DNA of 11,077 nt from Bacillota bacterium (lineage in GTDB: Bacteria; Bacillota_I; Bacilli_A; RFN20; CAG-826), in contig JAEZUH010000109.1 in assembly GCA_023443485.1 (NCBI GenBank), forward strand, positions 1-11,077, given 5' to 3'. Every line of letters begins with the position of its first letter. The stretch's first letter is position 1. This document shows positions 1 to 8,070 of this stretch, piece by piece. Below the pieces are notes generated by a model that was not told the origin of the DNA, did no database searches, and saw only the letters and a program-made list of their open reading frames with translations. Made by a program: the position numbers and the translations under genes.

Positions 1-108
1 GCATATGAAACAGCAAGAACATCTATGGACCATTTAGTGGAATTAGGGTATTATCGTAAAGAAATGGTGAAAAACAAAAATGTTTACACGCCTATTCCTC
101 GCAACTAG
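1..108 (+). CDS. C-terminal end of an unidentified protein, possibly Fic-family winged-helix tail
   Basis: The window opens inside this reading frame. Only the last 35 codons are visible, ending in TAG at 106-108. The fragment contains TARTSMDHLVELGYYRK followed by NKNVYTPIP. An Ala/Arg-rich recognition-like helix, a 'LVELGYY' turn and a short beta wing fit the end of a winged helix-turn-helix domain. Tails of this kind close many Fic/DOC-family proteins, but the Fic catalytic motif would lie outside the window, so the family name is only a guess from resemblance. It ends 12 bases before the next start codon and probably shares its transcript. I am confident that it is coding and unsure what it is. 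Confidence 0.45.
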   Translation, partial: AYETARTSMDHLVELGYYRKEMVKNKNVYTPIPRN

Positions 109-120
109 AAAGGGTATCTT

Positions 121-342
121 ATGGAAAACTTATTAATATTTCTTATCATCGTTATCGCCGCAGCAATTATCGCTTTGATCGCTTTTATTATTCACCGCCT
201 GATGCATCCAAAACTCAAAGAAGAGAAAAAGGATGAAAAGGAAATTATCAAAGAGGAACTCGATAGAGTTCTCGTTCCAGTTGATGACGAAAAAACCGCT
301 GAAGAAATCAGCAATTACAAAGACAAGGAAGATGACAAATAA
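121..342 (+). CDS. Small single-span membrane protein with charged cytoplasmic tail
   Basis: This 73-residue protein has one very hydrophobic N-terminal helix at about residues 4-24, rich in Ile, Leu and Ala. It is followed by HRLMHPKLK and then a strongly charged Lys/Glu/Asp tail of about 45 residues. By the positive-inside rule the tail should be cytoplasmic, giving a signal-anchor protein. There is no cleavage site or lipobox. The start is supported by an AAAGGG box at 109-114, six bases upstream. Its last 11 bases overlap the start of hemW, which suggests translational coupling. I recognise no family and assign no function. In many Bacillota lepA lies upstream of hemW; here this small gene does. 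Confidence 0.7.
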   Translation: MENLLIFLIIVIAAAIIALIAFIIHRLMHPKLKEEKKDEKEIIKEELDRVLVPVDDEKTAEEISNYKDKEDDK

Positions 343-1435
343 GCCCTCTTCGCTTTATATTCACATTCCTTTTTGTGAACACATTTGCCATTACTGCGAC
401 TTCCCTAAGTTGCAGTATTTTACTTCTTTAGCGGAAAAATACCTCGCAAGACTTCAAGAGGAACTAGTATCGTTAGCTATCGACCATCCTTTAAAGACAA
501 TATATATCGGAGGAGGAACTCCAACCTCGCTTGAAGACACTCTATTCGAGAAACTTTTAGATATGATTCAACCTTATTCAAAAGAAGTCGAAGAATTTAC
601 TATCGAAGCTAATCCAGAATCTCTTAGTGTTCCAAAATTAAACTTAATGAGAAAATATGGGGTTAATCGCATTTCTTTGGGTGTTGAATCAACAGATGAT
701 AAAATTCTTTCTTTACTCAATAGACACCATACTTTTAATGATGTTAAGGTCGCAATACAAAACGCTCGTAAACTAGGTTTCGATAACATTAATGTCGACC
801 TCATCTTAGGACTTCCTCAGGTCAATAAAAGCATGTTGTTAAATGATATTAATCGTTTGATCGGTTTAGAAGTCGACCATATCTCATGCTATTCATTATC
901 AATTCACCCGCACACAAAATTTTACCTTGATGGCATAAAAGAAGCTAGCGAGGATTATTCACGAGAATTATATGATTTAATCGCAGAGCGATTGAATGAA
1001 GAAGGATATATTCATTACGAAGTGAGCAATTGGGCTAAACCAGGCTTTTTTAGCCTTCATAATCTCACCTATTGGAAAGATGATCAATACTATGGAATTG
1101 GTCTCGGAGCGAGCGGTTTTGTCGATAAATATCGCTATCGCAACACGAATAGTATTAATCAATATAACGATGGACACTTTTTGGATAGTAGAGAATTGGT
1201 CACATATGAAGATGACAAAACCTATTACATCATGCTCTCTTTGAGAACCGTCTTTGGCTTATCTTTTGTTGAATATCAGAAACGTTTTGGCGAAGATTTT
1301 CTCTCTATTCATCAAAAAAGCATTGAGTCGTTTATTGATGAAGGCTTATTAAAGATTGAAAAAAAACATTTAATTCCTACCTATGAAGGTATGATGATAC
1401 TCGATCAAATCATTGTTCAATTCATCAGCGAATAG
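332..1435 (+). CDS. hemW: HemW, radical-SAM haem chaperone (formerly HemN-like coproporphyrinogen oxidase)
   Basis: This 367-residue radical-SAM protein carries C15-x3-C19-x2-C22 followed by DF for the [4Fe-4S] cluster. The GGGTP turn that helps bind S-adenosylmethionine follows. The CDF ending, rather than the CGC of true HemN oxidases, and the HNLTYW motif at about residues 243-248 mark HemW, which inserts haem into acceptor proteins. The C-terminal HemN-like domain is present and the length is normal. The start at 332 puts the family's 'YIHIPFC' strand at residue 9. However, the purine-rich AAGGAAG at 325-331 touches the ATG, leaving no normal spacing, so translation probably depends on coupling to the overlapping upstream gene. 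Longer in-frame starts at 233 and 284 would add a lysine-rich extension with no ribosome binding site. Database entries often misname such proteins coproporphyrinogen III oxidase. Confidence 0.9.
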   Translation: MTNKPSSLYIHIPFCEHICHYCDFPKLQYFTSLAEKYLARLQEELVSLAIDHPLKTIYIGGGTPTSLEDTLFEKLLDMIQPYSKEVEEFTIEANPESLSVPKLNLMRKYGVNRISLGVESTDDKILSLLNRHHTFNDVKVAIQNARKLGFDNINVDLILGLPQVNKSMLLNDINRLIGLEVDHISCYSLSIHPHTKFYLDGIKEASEDYSRELYDLIAERLNEEGYIHYEVSNWAKPGFFSLHNLTYWKDDQYYGIGLGASGFVDKYRYRNTNSINQYNDGHFLDSRELVTYEDDKTYYIMLSLRTVFGLSFVEYQKRFGEDFLSIHQKSIESFIDEGLLKIEKKHLIPTYEGMMILDQIIVQFISE

Positions 1436-1461
1436 AATTTATTGTTTTCTAGCATTATTTT

Positions 1462-1483
1462 AGTGGCGAAAAGCCATTTTTTT
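1462..1483 (+). terminator. Probable intrinsic terminator after hemW
   Basis: A short stem (TGGC 1464-1467 with GCCA 1473-1476, extended by one G-U and one A-T pair to 1462/1478) encloses a GAAAA loop. Seven T residues follow at 1477-1483. The stem is short but the T-run is good. It separates hemW from the heat-shock promoter downstream. Confidence 0.65.
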
Positions 1484-1524
1484 ATGAATTAGACATAGTC
1501 TTAAAAAATTTTAGCAATTACCTG

Positions 1525-1552
1525 TTGACACTGCCAACAAACATTTTATAAT
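1525..1552 (+). promoter_or_regulatory. Vegetative promoter of the hrcA heat-shock operon
   Basis: A perfect -35 box TTGACA (1525-1530) and a perfect -10 box TATAAT (1547-1552) are separated by 16 bases. Transcription should start near 1559, inside the CIRCE operator. A consensus sigma-A promoter controlled by a repressor is the usual layout of class I heat-shock operons. Confidence 0.9.
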
Positions 1553-1556
1553 TAGA

Positions 1557-1583
1557 CTAGCACTAAAAATGAAAGAGTGCTAA
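1557..1583 (+). promoter_or_regulatory. CIRCE operator (HrcA binding site)
   Basis: The inverted repeat CTAGCACTA, N9, GAGTGCTAA matches the CIRCE consensus TTAGCACTC-N9-GAGTGCTAA. The right arm is perfect and the left arm differs at its first and last base, so seven of nine pairs remain. It covers the predicted start point and ends 14 bases before the hrcA start codon. HrcA bound here would block transcription of the whole operon until heat or unfolded protein removes it from the site. It is the only CIRCE I found in the window. Confidence 0.92.
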
Positions 1584-1597
1584 AAGGAGGTACTGAT

Positions 1598-2647
1598 ATG
1601 GCATTATCAAGAAGTGACACGATTCTTAAATATATCGTTGAATACTTTATTAAACACGCTGAACCGGTCGGTAGCCAAACTTTGATTGATGAATATCATC
1701 TTCCCTATTCTTCAGCGACCATTCGCAATGAAATGGTAGCTTTGGAAAAAAGTGAATTAATAGAGAAAACGCACACATCTAGTGGGCGAGCACCAAGTGC
1801 ACAAGGATATCGCTATTACTGCGAGCACCTTCGCGATAAAAGTGTCGATGAAGACTTGAAATTTTCCTTGCAAAATATACTAGCCGCTAAGATTCAATCC
1901 ATCGAAGAAGTGCTCAAGTCAAGCTGTGAAATATTATCGCAAATGACTTCTCTTGTTTCTGTGGTTATGGGTCCCGATGAAAAAGAAGAACGACTCGCAA
2001 ATATTCAACTCGTTCCCATTGGACCAAATACCATTACTGCGGTCTTTGTGACTGATAAAGGCTATGTGGAAAATAAAACCTTCCTCTTAGAAAAAGGCAT
2101 TGATGCGAGTGAAATAGTCTCGTGCGTAACCTTATTAAACGATCGATTGAAAGGGACACCCATCTTTCAATTAGTGGAAAAAATTAAAGCCCTTAAACCA
2201 ATTCTTAACGATTATATTGTCAGCCACGACTTGGTTTATCAAGCTCTACTTGAAACATTTGTCCGTTTCGCGAGTGATCGTCTCTCATTATACGGAAGAG
2301 AAGAATTGTTCAAGAATCCTGAATTCAAAAACGATGCTGAAAAGTTACAAAGAATGTTCCATCTCCTCAATGACAGCACATTGATCAAAGAGGTTGAAGG
2401 AAACCTAAAGGGCGATAGCAGTATCCCTGTCGTGAAAATAGGTGATGTGAGCGGGAATCCTGATGTATCAGCCATTACCGCCAAAGTCAAACTCGGAAGC
2501 GAAGGAGAAACATCCATTACCTTACTCGGCCCCACCCGTATGGATTACGATAAAGCGCTTAGCGCTCTAGAATATCTGACGGAAAAACTGAATGAATACT
2601 TCGCAAAATTTGATGATAAAGGAGGCAAAGATGGTGGAGATGCCTAA
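1598..2647 (+). CDS. hrcA: HrcA, heat-inducible transcription repressor
   Basis: This 349-residue repressor of class I heat-shock genes binds CIRCE as a dimer. The N-terminal winged helix is clear: SSATIRNEM at residues 38-46 is the recognition region, and HTSSGRAPSAQGYRYY at 59-74 forms the wing and linker. The rest fits the GAF-like dimerisation and inserted domains, ending in the family's 'GPTRMDY...ALEYL' segment. ATG 1598 is chosen because AAGGAGG (1584-1590) lies seven bases upstream; the GTG at 1577 is inside the operator. HrcA is the first gene of the operon it controls, so it is autoregulated. In this family GroEL usually supports HrcA folding, but no groE genes are in the window. 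The end overlaps grpE by 17 bases. Confidence 0.97.
   Translation: MALSRSDTILKYIVEYFIKHAEPVGSQTLIDEYHLPYSSATIRNEMVALEKSELIEKTHTSSGRAPSAQGYRYYCEHLRDKSVDEDLKFSLQNILAAKIQSIEEVLKSSCEILSQMTSLVSVVMGPDEKEERLANIQLVPIGPNTITAVFVTDKGYVENKTFLLEKGIDASEIVSCVTLLNDRLKGTPIFQLVEKIKALKPILNDYIVSHDLVYQALLETFVRFASDRLSLYGREELFKNPEFKNDAEKLQRMFHLLNDSTLIKEVEGNLKGDSSIPVVKIGDVSGNPDVSAITAKVKLGSEGETSITLLGPTRMDYDKALSALEYLTEKLNEYFAKFDDKGGKDGGDA
2618..2625 (+). promoter_or_regulatory. Ribosome binding site that fixes the grpE start
   Basis: AAAGGAGG lies inside the last codons of hrcA, five bases before ATG 2631. It supports that ATG over the in-frame ATG codons at 2592 and 2640. Ribosomes ending hrcA at 2647 pass over this site, so the two genes are probably translationally coupled. 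Confidence 0.85.
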
Positions 2648-3218
2648 AGATAAAGAACCTTGCACTGAAGAATGTGCAGAAAAGGAACTTCATAATCGTA
2701 AAGATTATAAAAACGAGATCAACAAATTAAAAAGCGATGTTGATCATTGGAAAAATGAATATTATCGCGCTTACGCCGATACCAAAAATTTAAGAGCTAG
2801 CTTGGAAAAGGATCAATCAAGAGCGATTAAGTACCGCGCTGAAGGATTCATTGAATCGTTGATTCCTATTCTCGATAGTTTCTATCTCGCTTTACAAAAT
2901 GAGCCAACTGATCCGGCCTTGAAGAATTACTTGACTGGATTCCAATACATATACCGAAATCTGGTGACGGTATTGCAAAACGAAGGAGTGGTTGAAATCA
3001 CTCCTACTGTTGGTGACAAATTCGATGCTCTCACTATGAACGCTATGGATGTTACTGAATCCGAAGGTGAAGAGAATCGAGTTGCTCAAGTTTATGGCAA
3101 AGGATACAAACTGCATGACTTAATTATTAGACATGCAATCGTATCAGTAACCGGTAAACCCAAGGCTAAAGAAACAAAACCAGAAGAAAACCAAACCAAA
3201 GACAAATTCGATGCATAA
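2631..3218 (+). CDS. grpE: GrpE, nucleotide exchange factor for DnaK
   Basis: The 195-residue protein releases ADP from DnaK and so resets the chaperone cycle. It begins with a charged disordered stretch (1-25), followed by a long heptad-rich helix at about 26-70 ('NEINKLKSDVDHWKNEYYRAYADTKNL' region) that forms the parallel dimer stalk. A four-helix segment around 'LIPILDSFYLAL' follows, then the C-terminal beta domain. Two signature patches are altered: the usual FDPxxHEAV appears as FDALTMNAMDV (131-141), and the usual RPAMV as RHAIV (167-171). The C-terminus carries an added hydrophilic Lys/Glu-rich tail of about 20 residues. It lies 15 bases before dnaK, with the dnaK ribosome binding site overlapping its stop codon. 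Confidence 0.96.
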   Translation: MVEMPKDKEPCTEECAEKELHNRKDYKNEINKLKSDVDHWKNEYYRAYADTKNLRASLEKDQSRAIKYRAEGFIESLIPILDSFYLALQNEPTDPALKNYLTGFQYIYRNLVTVLQNEGVVEITPTVGDKFDALTMNAMDVTESEGEENRVAQVYGKGYKLHDLIIRHAIVSVTGKPKAKETKPEENQTKDKFDA

Positions 3219-3230
3219 GGAGGAAATTAA

Positions 3231-5078
<1,848 letters not shown>

Positions 5079-5095
5079 GAAAAACATTAATCATT

Positions 5096-5124
5096 TCACC
5101 AGTAGAGTTTTACTTTACTGGTGA
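5096..5124 (+). promoter_or_regulatory. 13-bp RNA hairpin between dnaK and dnaJ
   Basis: TCACCAGTAGAGT (5096-5108) pairs with ACTTTACTGGTGA (5112-5124) across a TTT loop. All 13 positions pair, one of them as G-U. No T-run follows, only TTT then GTC, so it is unlikely to be an efficient intrinsic terminator. It ends nine bases before the dnaJ ribosome binding site. Likely roles are protection of the dnaK message 3' end, a processing site, or reduced dnaJ expression relative to dnaK. Confidence 0.8.
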
Positions 5125-5133
5125 TTTGTCAAA

Positions 5134-5139
5134 AGGAGG
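5134..5139 (+). promoter_or_regulatory. Ribosome binding site that fixes the dnaJ start
   Basis: AGGAGG is followed directly by ATG 5140, which is too close to serve as a start. The in-frame ATG 5146 has a normal six-base spacing and gives the N-terminus MAEKRDCYEILG expected of DnaJ. Confidence 0.85.
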
Positions 5140-5145
5140 ATGGAT

Positions 5146-6285
5146 ATGGCTGAAAAAAGAGATTGCTATGAAATCCTTGGTTTAAAAAAGAATGCGACCA
5201 AGGATGAGATCAAAAGTGCCTATCGAATATTAGCAAAAAAATATCACCCAGATAATAAAACTAGTGGTGATGAGAATAAATTCAAAGAAGTACAGATGGC
5301 CTACGACATCCTTTATGATGATCAAAAACGGGCGACTTACGATCAATTCGGCCATGCCGCGTTTGACCAACCTGGTGGAGCGGGTAACCCTGGTGGTGCC
5401 AACCCATTCGCGAGTGGTTTTGGAGGCGGTGAGGGTTTCGATTTCGGAGATATTTTTAATTCCTTCTTTGGAGGAGGAAGTTCACGGAGGCAAACTAATC
5501 CCACTGGCCCACGAAGAGGCAATGATGTCGTCATGCGCGTCAAAGTCGATTTCATGGATGCCATTTTAGGAAGAGATATCAATATTTCTTTAAATGTGGA
5601 TGAACAATGTTCAGTGTGTCACGGAACTGGAGCTAAAACGCCTCATGACATCAAAACTTGTCCTACATGTAATGGACGTGGATATGTCCGTATGCAAAGA
5701 AGAAGTCTATTTGGCACGATGGAAAGTGAAGAGCCTTGTCCAAATTGTGAAGGCTCAGGCAAAGTAATTAGTGACAAGTGTCCAAACTGTAGTGGAAAAG
5801 GCTATGTGAGAAAGAAAAAAGATGTCACTGTTCACATATTAGCTGGCATCAATGAAGGACAACAAATTCGCGTTAGTGGTTTAGGGGAAAGAGGAACTAA
5901 TGGTGGTCCTAATGGAGACTTATATGTTGAAGTTCTTATCAAACCCCATACTGATTTTAAAAGAGATGGCAATGATATCCATTTGGATGTCCCGATCGAC
6001 TTTGTCGATGCAGTATTAGGCACTAATATTGATGTTCCTACCGTTTATGGAGATGTGACATTGAATATTCCAGCGGGAACTCAGCCTGGTCAAATTCTTC
6101 GAATGAAAGGTCAAGGAATCAAAGATTTGCGAACTGGGAAACCAGGAAACCAATTTGTCCATCTTATCGTTAGAGTCCCCACTACATTAACCAAAGAACA
6201 AAAAACGATTCTCGAATCGTTCCGCAATGCTAGTAACCCAAAAGATTCCCTGTTCACAAAGTTTAAAAAATCTTTCAAAAATTAA
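5146..6285 (+). CDS. dnaJ: DnaJ, Hsp40 co-chaperone
   Basis: The 379-residue co-chaperone delivers substrates to DnaK and stimulates its ATPase. All parts of a type A DnaJ are present. The J domain is at 6-70 with HPD at 34-36, followed by a Gly/Phe-rich linker at about 76-112. Four CxxCxGxG zinc motifs start at C155, C172, C198 and C212, and two beta-sandwich substrate domains follow. No motif is missing and the length is normal. It is the last gene of the heat-shock operon, and its stop codon is built into the stem of the downstream terminator. Confidence 0.98.
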   Translation: MAEKRDCYEILGLKKNATKDEIKSAYRILAKKYHPDNKTSGDENKFKEVQMAYDILYDDQKRATYDQFGHAAFDQPGGAGNPGGANPFASGFGGGEGFDFGDIFNSFFGGGSSRRQTNPTGPRRGNDVVMRVKVDFMDAILGRDINISLNVDEQCSVCHGTGAKTPHDIKTCPTCNGRGYVRMQRRSLFGTMESEEPCPNCEGSGKVISDKCPNCSGKGYVRKKKDVTVHILAGINEGQQIRVSGLGERGTNGGPNGDLYVEVLIKPHTDFKRDGNDIHLDVPIDFVDAVLGTNIDVPTVYGDVTLNIPAGTQPGQILRMKGQGIKDLRTGKPGNQFVHLIVRVPTTLTKEQKTILESFRNASNPKDSLFTKFKKSFKN

Positions 6286-6306
6286 AGACTCTTTGAGTCT
6301 TTTTTT
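6284..6306 (+). terminator. Intrinsic terminator of the hrcA-grpE-dnaK-dnaJ operon
   Basis: AAAGACTC (6284-6291) and GAGTCTTT (6295-6302) form a perfect 8-bp stem with a TTT loop. An uninterrupted T-run at 6300-6306 follows. The left arm starts inside the dnaJ TAA stop codon, so there is no 3' untranslated spacer. This should end the heat-shock transcript and isolate the C39 gene downstream. Confidence 0.9.
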
Positions 6307-6340
6307 ATTATTTCTCGTTTTTTAAGATTAAATTCTCTTT

Positions 6341-6368
6341 ACCTCCTCTTTTTTAATAGGAGGTTTTT
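6341..6368 (+). promoter_or_regulatory. Hairpin that hides the ribosome binding site of the C39 gene
   Basis: ACCTCCT (6341-6347) is a perfect complement of AGGAGGT (6358-6364), across a 10-base loop. The right arm is the ribosome binding site of the gene starting at 6369, so folding would block initiation. The left arm has the anti-Shine-Dalgarno sequence found at the 3' end of 16S rRNA. Five T residues (6364-6368) follow the stem, so it might also act as a weak terminator. The promoter serving this leader is not obvious in 6307-6340. Confidence 0.6.
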
Positions 6369-7571
6369 ATGTACTATATACCCCAAATCGGAGAATTTGA
6401 TTGCGGATTTGCTTGTTTAAAAATGTTGATGGCTCATATTCATAAAGATAAAAACTATTTGTATTTGCCATTCCATGAGAAAAACCAGACCTTTTCTTAC
6501 CAGCAATTGACCACGATTGCCCTGAAATATAACATTGAGCTGGTCGGTTTTAGAGTAGAAGATGAAGAGGAGATCAAAAAGAATAAGGTCTTCCCTTTAA
6601 TAGTCAGTTTAAATCAGGAAAATGATAATAAACACGCAGTAATAATAAGCAGTTTAAAATGGAATAGAGTCCAGATATCGGATCCCGCGAAAGGCACTTA
6701 TTCACTCAGCTTCAAAAAATTCTTTTCGCTATGGGACAAGACAGGATTATTAATCAAAAATTATGCTGGCACTCCTTGCCCATTCATATATCAAAACAAT
6801 ATTAAAATGATGGATTATATTATACCTTTCTTTTGCCAAGTGATGACAGGAATATCGGGAGTATTGTCAGTATATTTCTTTGATAAAAACATTCCTTTTT
6901 TTATCCCTCTTTTGTTGCTCATCGCTTTTGGCTTTTTTGAGGTATTGTTACGGAGAAGTTTATTTAAACTCATGAATCGAATAGACAACGACATTTTACA
7001 AAGGGCCAATATTAAGGGAAAAGATTATCATTCCTTTCACCAGAGATTCGAAAAATTCAAACAGATGGTAATGTCAACACCTCTCAATTTCCTCTATGTC
7101 TTTCTAATTTGTGCGTTCTTGGTGTTCATTATTTTAATCAATGATCCCAAAAATATTCTGCTTATCATCGCTCCCTTGCTAATTACCATTTTTGATGCAT
7201 TTTGTTTAAAGCCTTTTCTTAAAAATAAAGAAGAGGACATTGCGAGAGTCGAAAAAGCCTTGCTTAAATCAAAAGATATCGAAGATTTTCGTCAAAGAGA
7301 ATTTACTCTTCACGATAAAACATATCAGTATGGGAAAATTGTCTTATTGAAAAAGTATACTTTCATTTTAATCATGCTTATTGCGACATGTAGCTTATTA
7401 ATTGCTAATCAACAATTCTCGATTCCGTTTATCGTTTTCTATTTGAGCGTGGAATTCGCATTATATTCAAATTTAAGTAAACTCTTCTCCTTTTCCGAGG
7501 AGAGGAGTAAGTATTTAGAGGCAAAAATTGCTATTTGCAATGTCCTTCATCAAAATGATGAAATAATCTAG
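6369..7571 (+). CDS. C39-like peptidase domain fused to six membrane spans, without an ATPase domain
   Basis: The first 135 or so residues resemble the C39 peptidase domain of peptidase-containing ABC exporters, which cut double-glycine leaders from peptides. Candidate catalytic residues are Cys12 in DCGFACLKM, His89 in KHAVII and Asp105 in SDPAKG. Gln6 fits the oxyanion position. Six predicted spans follow at roughly 149-167, 175-195, 239-257, 262-280, 328-347 and 349-368. Cytoplasmic loops of about 43 and 47 residues match the layout of an ABC exporter membrane domain. The protein stops at residue 400 after YLEAKIAICNVL, which resembles the helix leading into the ATPase domain. No Walker A, signature or Walker B motif follows here or in another nearby frame. 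Codon use (about ten ATA; CAG nearly as common as CAA) differs from the neighbouring chaperone genes. It could be half of a split exporter, or a protein with another role. No leader-peptide gene is evident nearby. Confidence 0.75.
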   Translation: MYYIPQIGEFDCGFACLKMLMAHIHKDKNYLYLPFHEKNQTFSYQQLTTIALKYNIELVGFRVEDEEEIKKNKVFPLIVSLNQENDNKHAVIISSLKWNRVQISDPAKGTYSLSFKKFFSLWDKTGLLIKNYAGTPCPFIYQNNIKMMDYIIPFFCQVMTGISGVLSVYFFDKNIPFFIPLLLLIAFGFFEVLLRRSLFKLMNRIDNDILQRANIKGKDYHSFHQRFEKFKQMVMSTPLNFLYVFLICAFLVFIILINDPKNILLIIAPLLITIFDAFCLKPFLKNKEEDIARVEKALLKSKDIEDFRQREFTLHDKTYQYGKIVLLKKYTFILIMLIATCSLLIANQQFSIPFIVFYLSVEFALYSNLSKLFSFSEERSKYLEAKIAICNVLHQNDEII

Positions 7572-7588
7572 CAACTTTTAATGGCTCG

Positions 7589-7597
7589 TGCTATCAT
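7589..7597 (+). promoter_or_regulatory. Possible extended -10 promoter for ybeY
   Basis: TGCTATCAT fits an extended -10 element (TGn followed by five of six bases of TATAAT). At the usual spacing the -35 hexamer is poor, as extended -10 promoters allow. Transcription would begin near 7604, only about seven bases before the ybeY ATG. No terminator separates the C39 gene from it, so read-through is also possible. Confidence 0.4.
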
Positions 7598-7610
7598 ATA
7601 GTCCCTAAAA

Positions 7611-8063
7611 ATGGAACTTGATTTTCAAACAACATTTTCTGAACTCTCTTCATTTGAAGAGGAATACAAGAGGTTACTAGAGAAAACTCTTCATCATCTT
7701 AATGTCGGCGATGATGTCATTGTGAGCGTTAGTTTTGTCGATAATGAATTTATTCATCAAATGAATCGTGCTTATCGTCATATTGACCGCCCAACCGATG
7801 TGATTTCTTTCGCCTTTCTAGATGGAGAAGCAGATCCCTTGAAGTTGCTAAAAGAAAATACCAGTCCTATCTGTTTAGGCGACATCTACATTTCAGTAGA
7901 AAAAGCCCGTCAGCAAGCTGAGGAGTACGGACATCCTTTAAGACGTGAATTACAGTTTCTGTTTGTTCATGGTTTGCTACATTTACTAGGTTTTGATCAT
8001 ATGACTGAGGAAGATGAAAAAGTGATGTTTGCCTTGCAGGATGAAATACTTAAAAAGGAGTAA
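7611..8063 (+). CDS. ybeY: YbeY, endoribonuclease / rRNA maturation factor
   Basis: This 150-residue metalloprotein takes part in 16S rRNA 3'-end maturation and ribosome quality control. The zinc motif HGLLHLLGFDH is complete, with His120, His124 and His130. The conserved NRAYRHIDRPTDVISF block (52-67) supplies the Arg and Asp residues that line the active cleft. The length is normal for the short Bacillota form. The start is forced: TAG at 7599-7601 closes the frame upstream, no GTG or TTG follows nearby, and the next Met is at residue 51. Even so, the bases before ATG (GTCCCTAAAA) contain no Shine-Dalgarno sequence. ybeY leads a ybeY-cdd-era-recO cluster common in Bacillota, without the often-present dgkA. 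Confidence 0.95.
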   Translation: MELDFQTTFSELSSFEEEYKRLLEKTLHHLNVGDDVIVSVSFVDNEFIHQMNRAYRHIDRPTDVISFAFLDGEADPLKLLKENTSPICLGDIYISVEKARQQAEEYGHPLRRELQFLFVHGLLHLLGFDHMTEEDEKVMFALQDEILKKE

Positions 8064-8070
8064 AAATAAA

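Noticed and set aside
233..331. N-terminal extension of hemW starting at 233 or 284
   Set aside because: It overlaps the small membrane-protein gene in another frame, is lysine-rich, has no ribosome binding site and is not found in the HemW family.
5140..5145. Earlier dnaJ start at ATG 5140
   Set aside because: It touches the AGGAGG box with no spacing; ATG 5146 has normal spacing and the usual DnaJ N-terminus.
7572..7610. Remnant of an ABC ATPase domain after the C39 gene
   Set aside because: Only 39 bases separate the stop codon from ybeY, and no Walker-type sequence can be read there in any frame.
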